Below, piece by piece: positions 63,449 through 64,000 of a stretch of 64,000 nucleotides of DNA. Source of the DNA: Gorsachius magnificus (taxonomy: Eukaryota; Chordata; Aves; Pelecaniformes; Ardeidae); the NCBI GenBank assembly GCA_034008185.1, contig CM067082.1, positions 11,268,984 to 11,332,983 of the forward strand, written 5' to 3'. The notes beneath the pieces are model-generated. The model saw nothing but the letters and a program-made list of their open reading frames with translations, was not told the DNA's origin and did no database searches. The translations under genes and the position numbers were made by a program. Every line of letters starts with the position of its first letter. The stretch's first letter is position 1.

Positions 63449-64000
63449 ACAATGTAAAGGAGGCATGGTTTTAACCATTCCTAGGCACCAGTCTTTTTGG
63501 GTCAAATGATAAGAGATTTGAAGCTGCCTTTCATGTTTACATTTACAGAGATTACTTTCTCACTATTCTCACATGAGTCTTTATCTTCCAAAGCTGAACA
63601 AGAAATGTCTGTTTATCCTGATGATTAGGACAAGGGCAGGAAATATCAGATTAGAAGAATCGAGCAGAGGAGAGATTTAAACCCAAGCCTACATCTCAGA
63701 CAGGCAGCCCTACAGCTGGGCACTGGAACATGACATGGGCCACAATTCCAACTCCACTTATCAAATTAATGAGCTTGGGATAAAATGCAAGGAAAATCAG
63801 GGATCAGGACTCCGGGCTCCTTCACCAGTGGGTTCCCCTTCTGTAGCCTCATCCTTTTTTGCAAAGCTCTAACAGGAGGGATACAAAACGGCCCTATTCC
63901 AGTACTCCACTGGCAAGTCAATGCAGCCAATTTGAACCCTGGCAAGGTAATCACACTCGCACCATCTGCCACAACATGGATGGATTTCCCATGAGGAAAA
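63449..64000. other. Noncoding unique sequence to window end
   Basis: No gene or repeat is recognised. Two overlapping short frames of about 68 codons on opposite strands (63,766-63,994) are mutual shadows without support. Confidence 0.6.

Noticed and set aside
1..64000. CRISPR arrays, bacterial operons, phage or plasmid features
   Set aside because: None are present. The repeats are vertebrate retroelements and microsatellites, and the composition and frame structure are those of vertebrate noncoding DNA.

Overview
The window looks like ordinary bird (Aves, probably neoavian) nuclear DNA with no protein-coding host gene that I can support. The call rests on several CR1 (chicken repeat 1) non-LTR retrotransposon copies, some ending in the ATTCTATG-type octamer tail typical of bird CR1, and on two solo LTRs that I recognise from memory as a family abundant in bird genomes. 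Base composition is AT-leaning, and open frames are short and scattered in all six frames. This fits a gene desert or a very large intron. I see no bacterial or phage features, no CRISPR, no tRNA or rRNA gene, and no credible exon chain.

Layout. 1-11,615 is unique noncoding sequence with a 41-bp tandem duplication (5751-5832), a CRE/AP-1/SOX-like motif cluster (about 8.79-8.97 kb) and a perfect 32-bp palindrome (11,258-11,289). 11,616-13,758 is the best-preserved CR1: a 5'-truncated copy with a long reverse-transcriptase reading frame, one frameshift near its end and an octamer tail. A short piece of the same subfamily lies inverted at 15,394-15,502, and another CR1 tail is at 18,012-18,128. 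A plus-strand solo LTR lies at 20,080-20,676. 20.7-33.0 kb is unique sequence with microsatellites and a G-quadruplex-prone purine tract (30,724-30,809). At 33,025-33,489 two CR1 3' ends of different age sit head to tail. 33.5-48.6 kb is unique apart from a 26-T tract. A degraded CR1 lies at 48,595-49,306, a GC-rich island of unknown origin at about 50,800-51,130, and a minus-strand solo LTR at 55,824-56,349. An old, roughly 2-kb CR1 lies on the minus strand at 58,833-60,850, and a last CR1 tail at 63,278-63,448.

How the parts relate. The retroelements are independent insertions, not a cooperating system. At least three CR1 fragments (11.6-13.8, 15.4 and 33.0-33.26 kb) share one 3'-end sequence type and look young. 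The 58.8-60.9 kb, 48.6 kb and 33.26-33.49 kb copies look older. The two LTRs are related to each other, oppositely oriented, 35 kb apart, and have no retroviral genes beside them. I did not find a previously undescribed system. The items most worth checking are the CR1 head-to-tail junction, the long CR1 reading frame, the 32-bp palindrome, the quadruplex tract, the GC island, and a few motif clusters that could be conserved regulatory elements. All boundaries were judged by eye.
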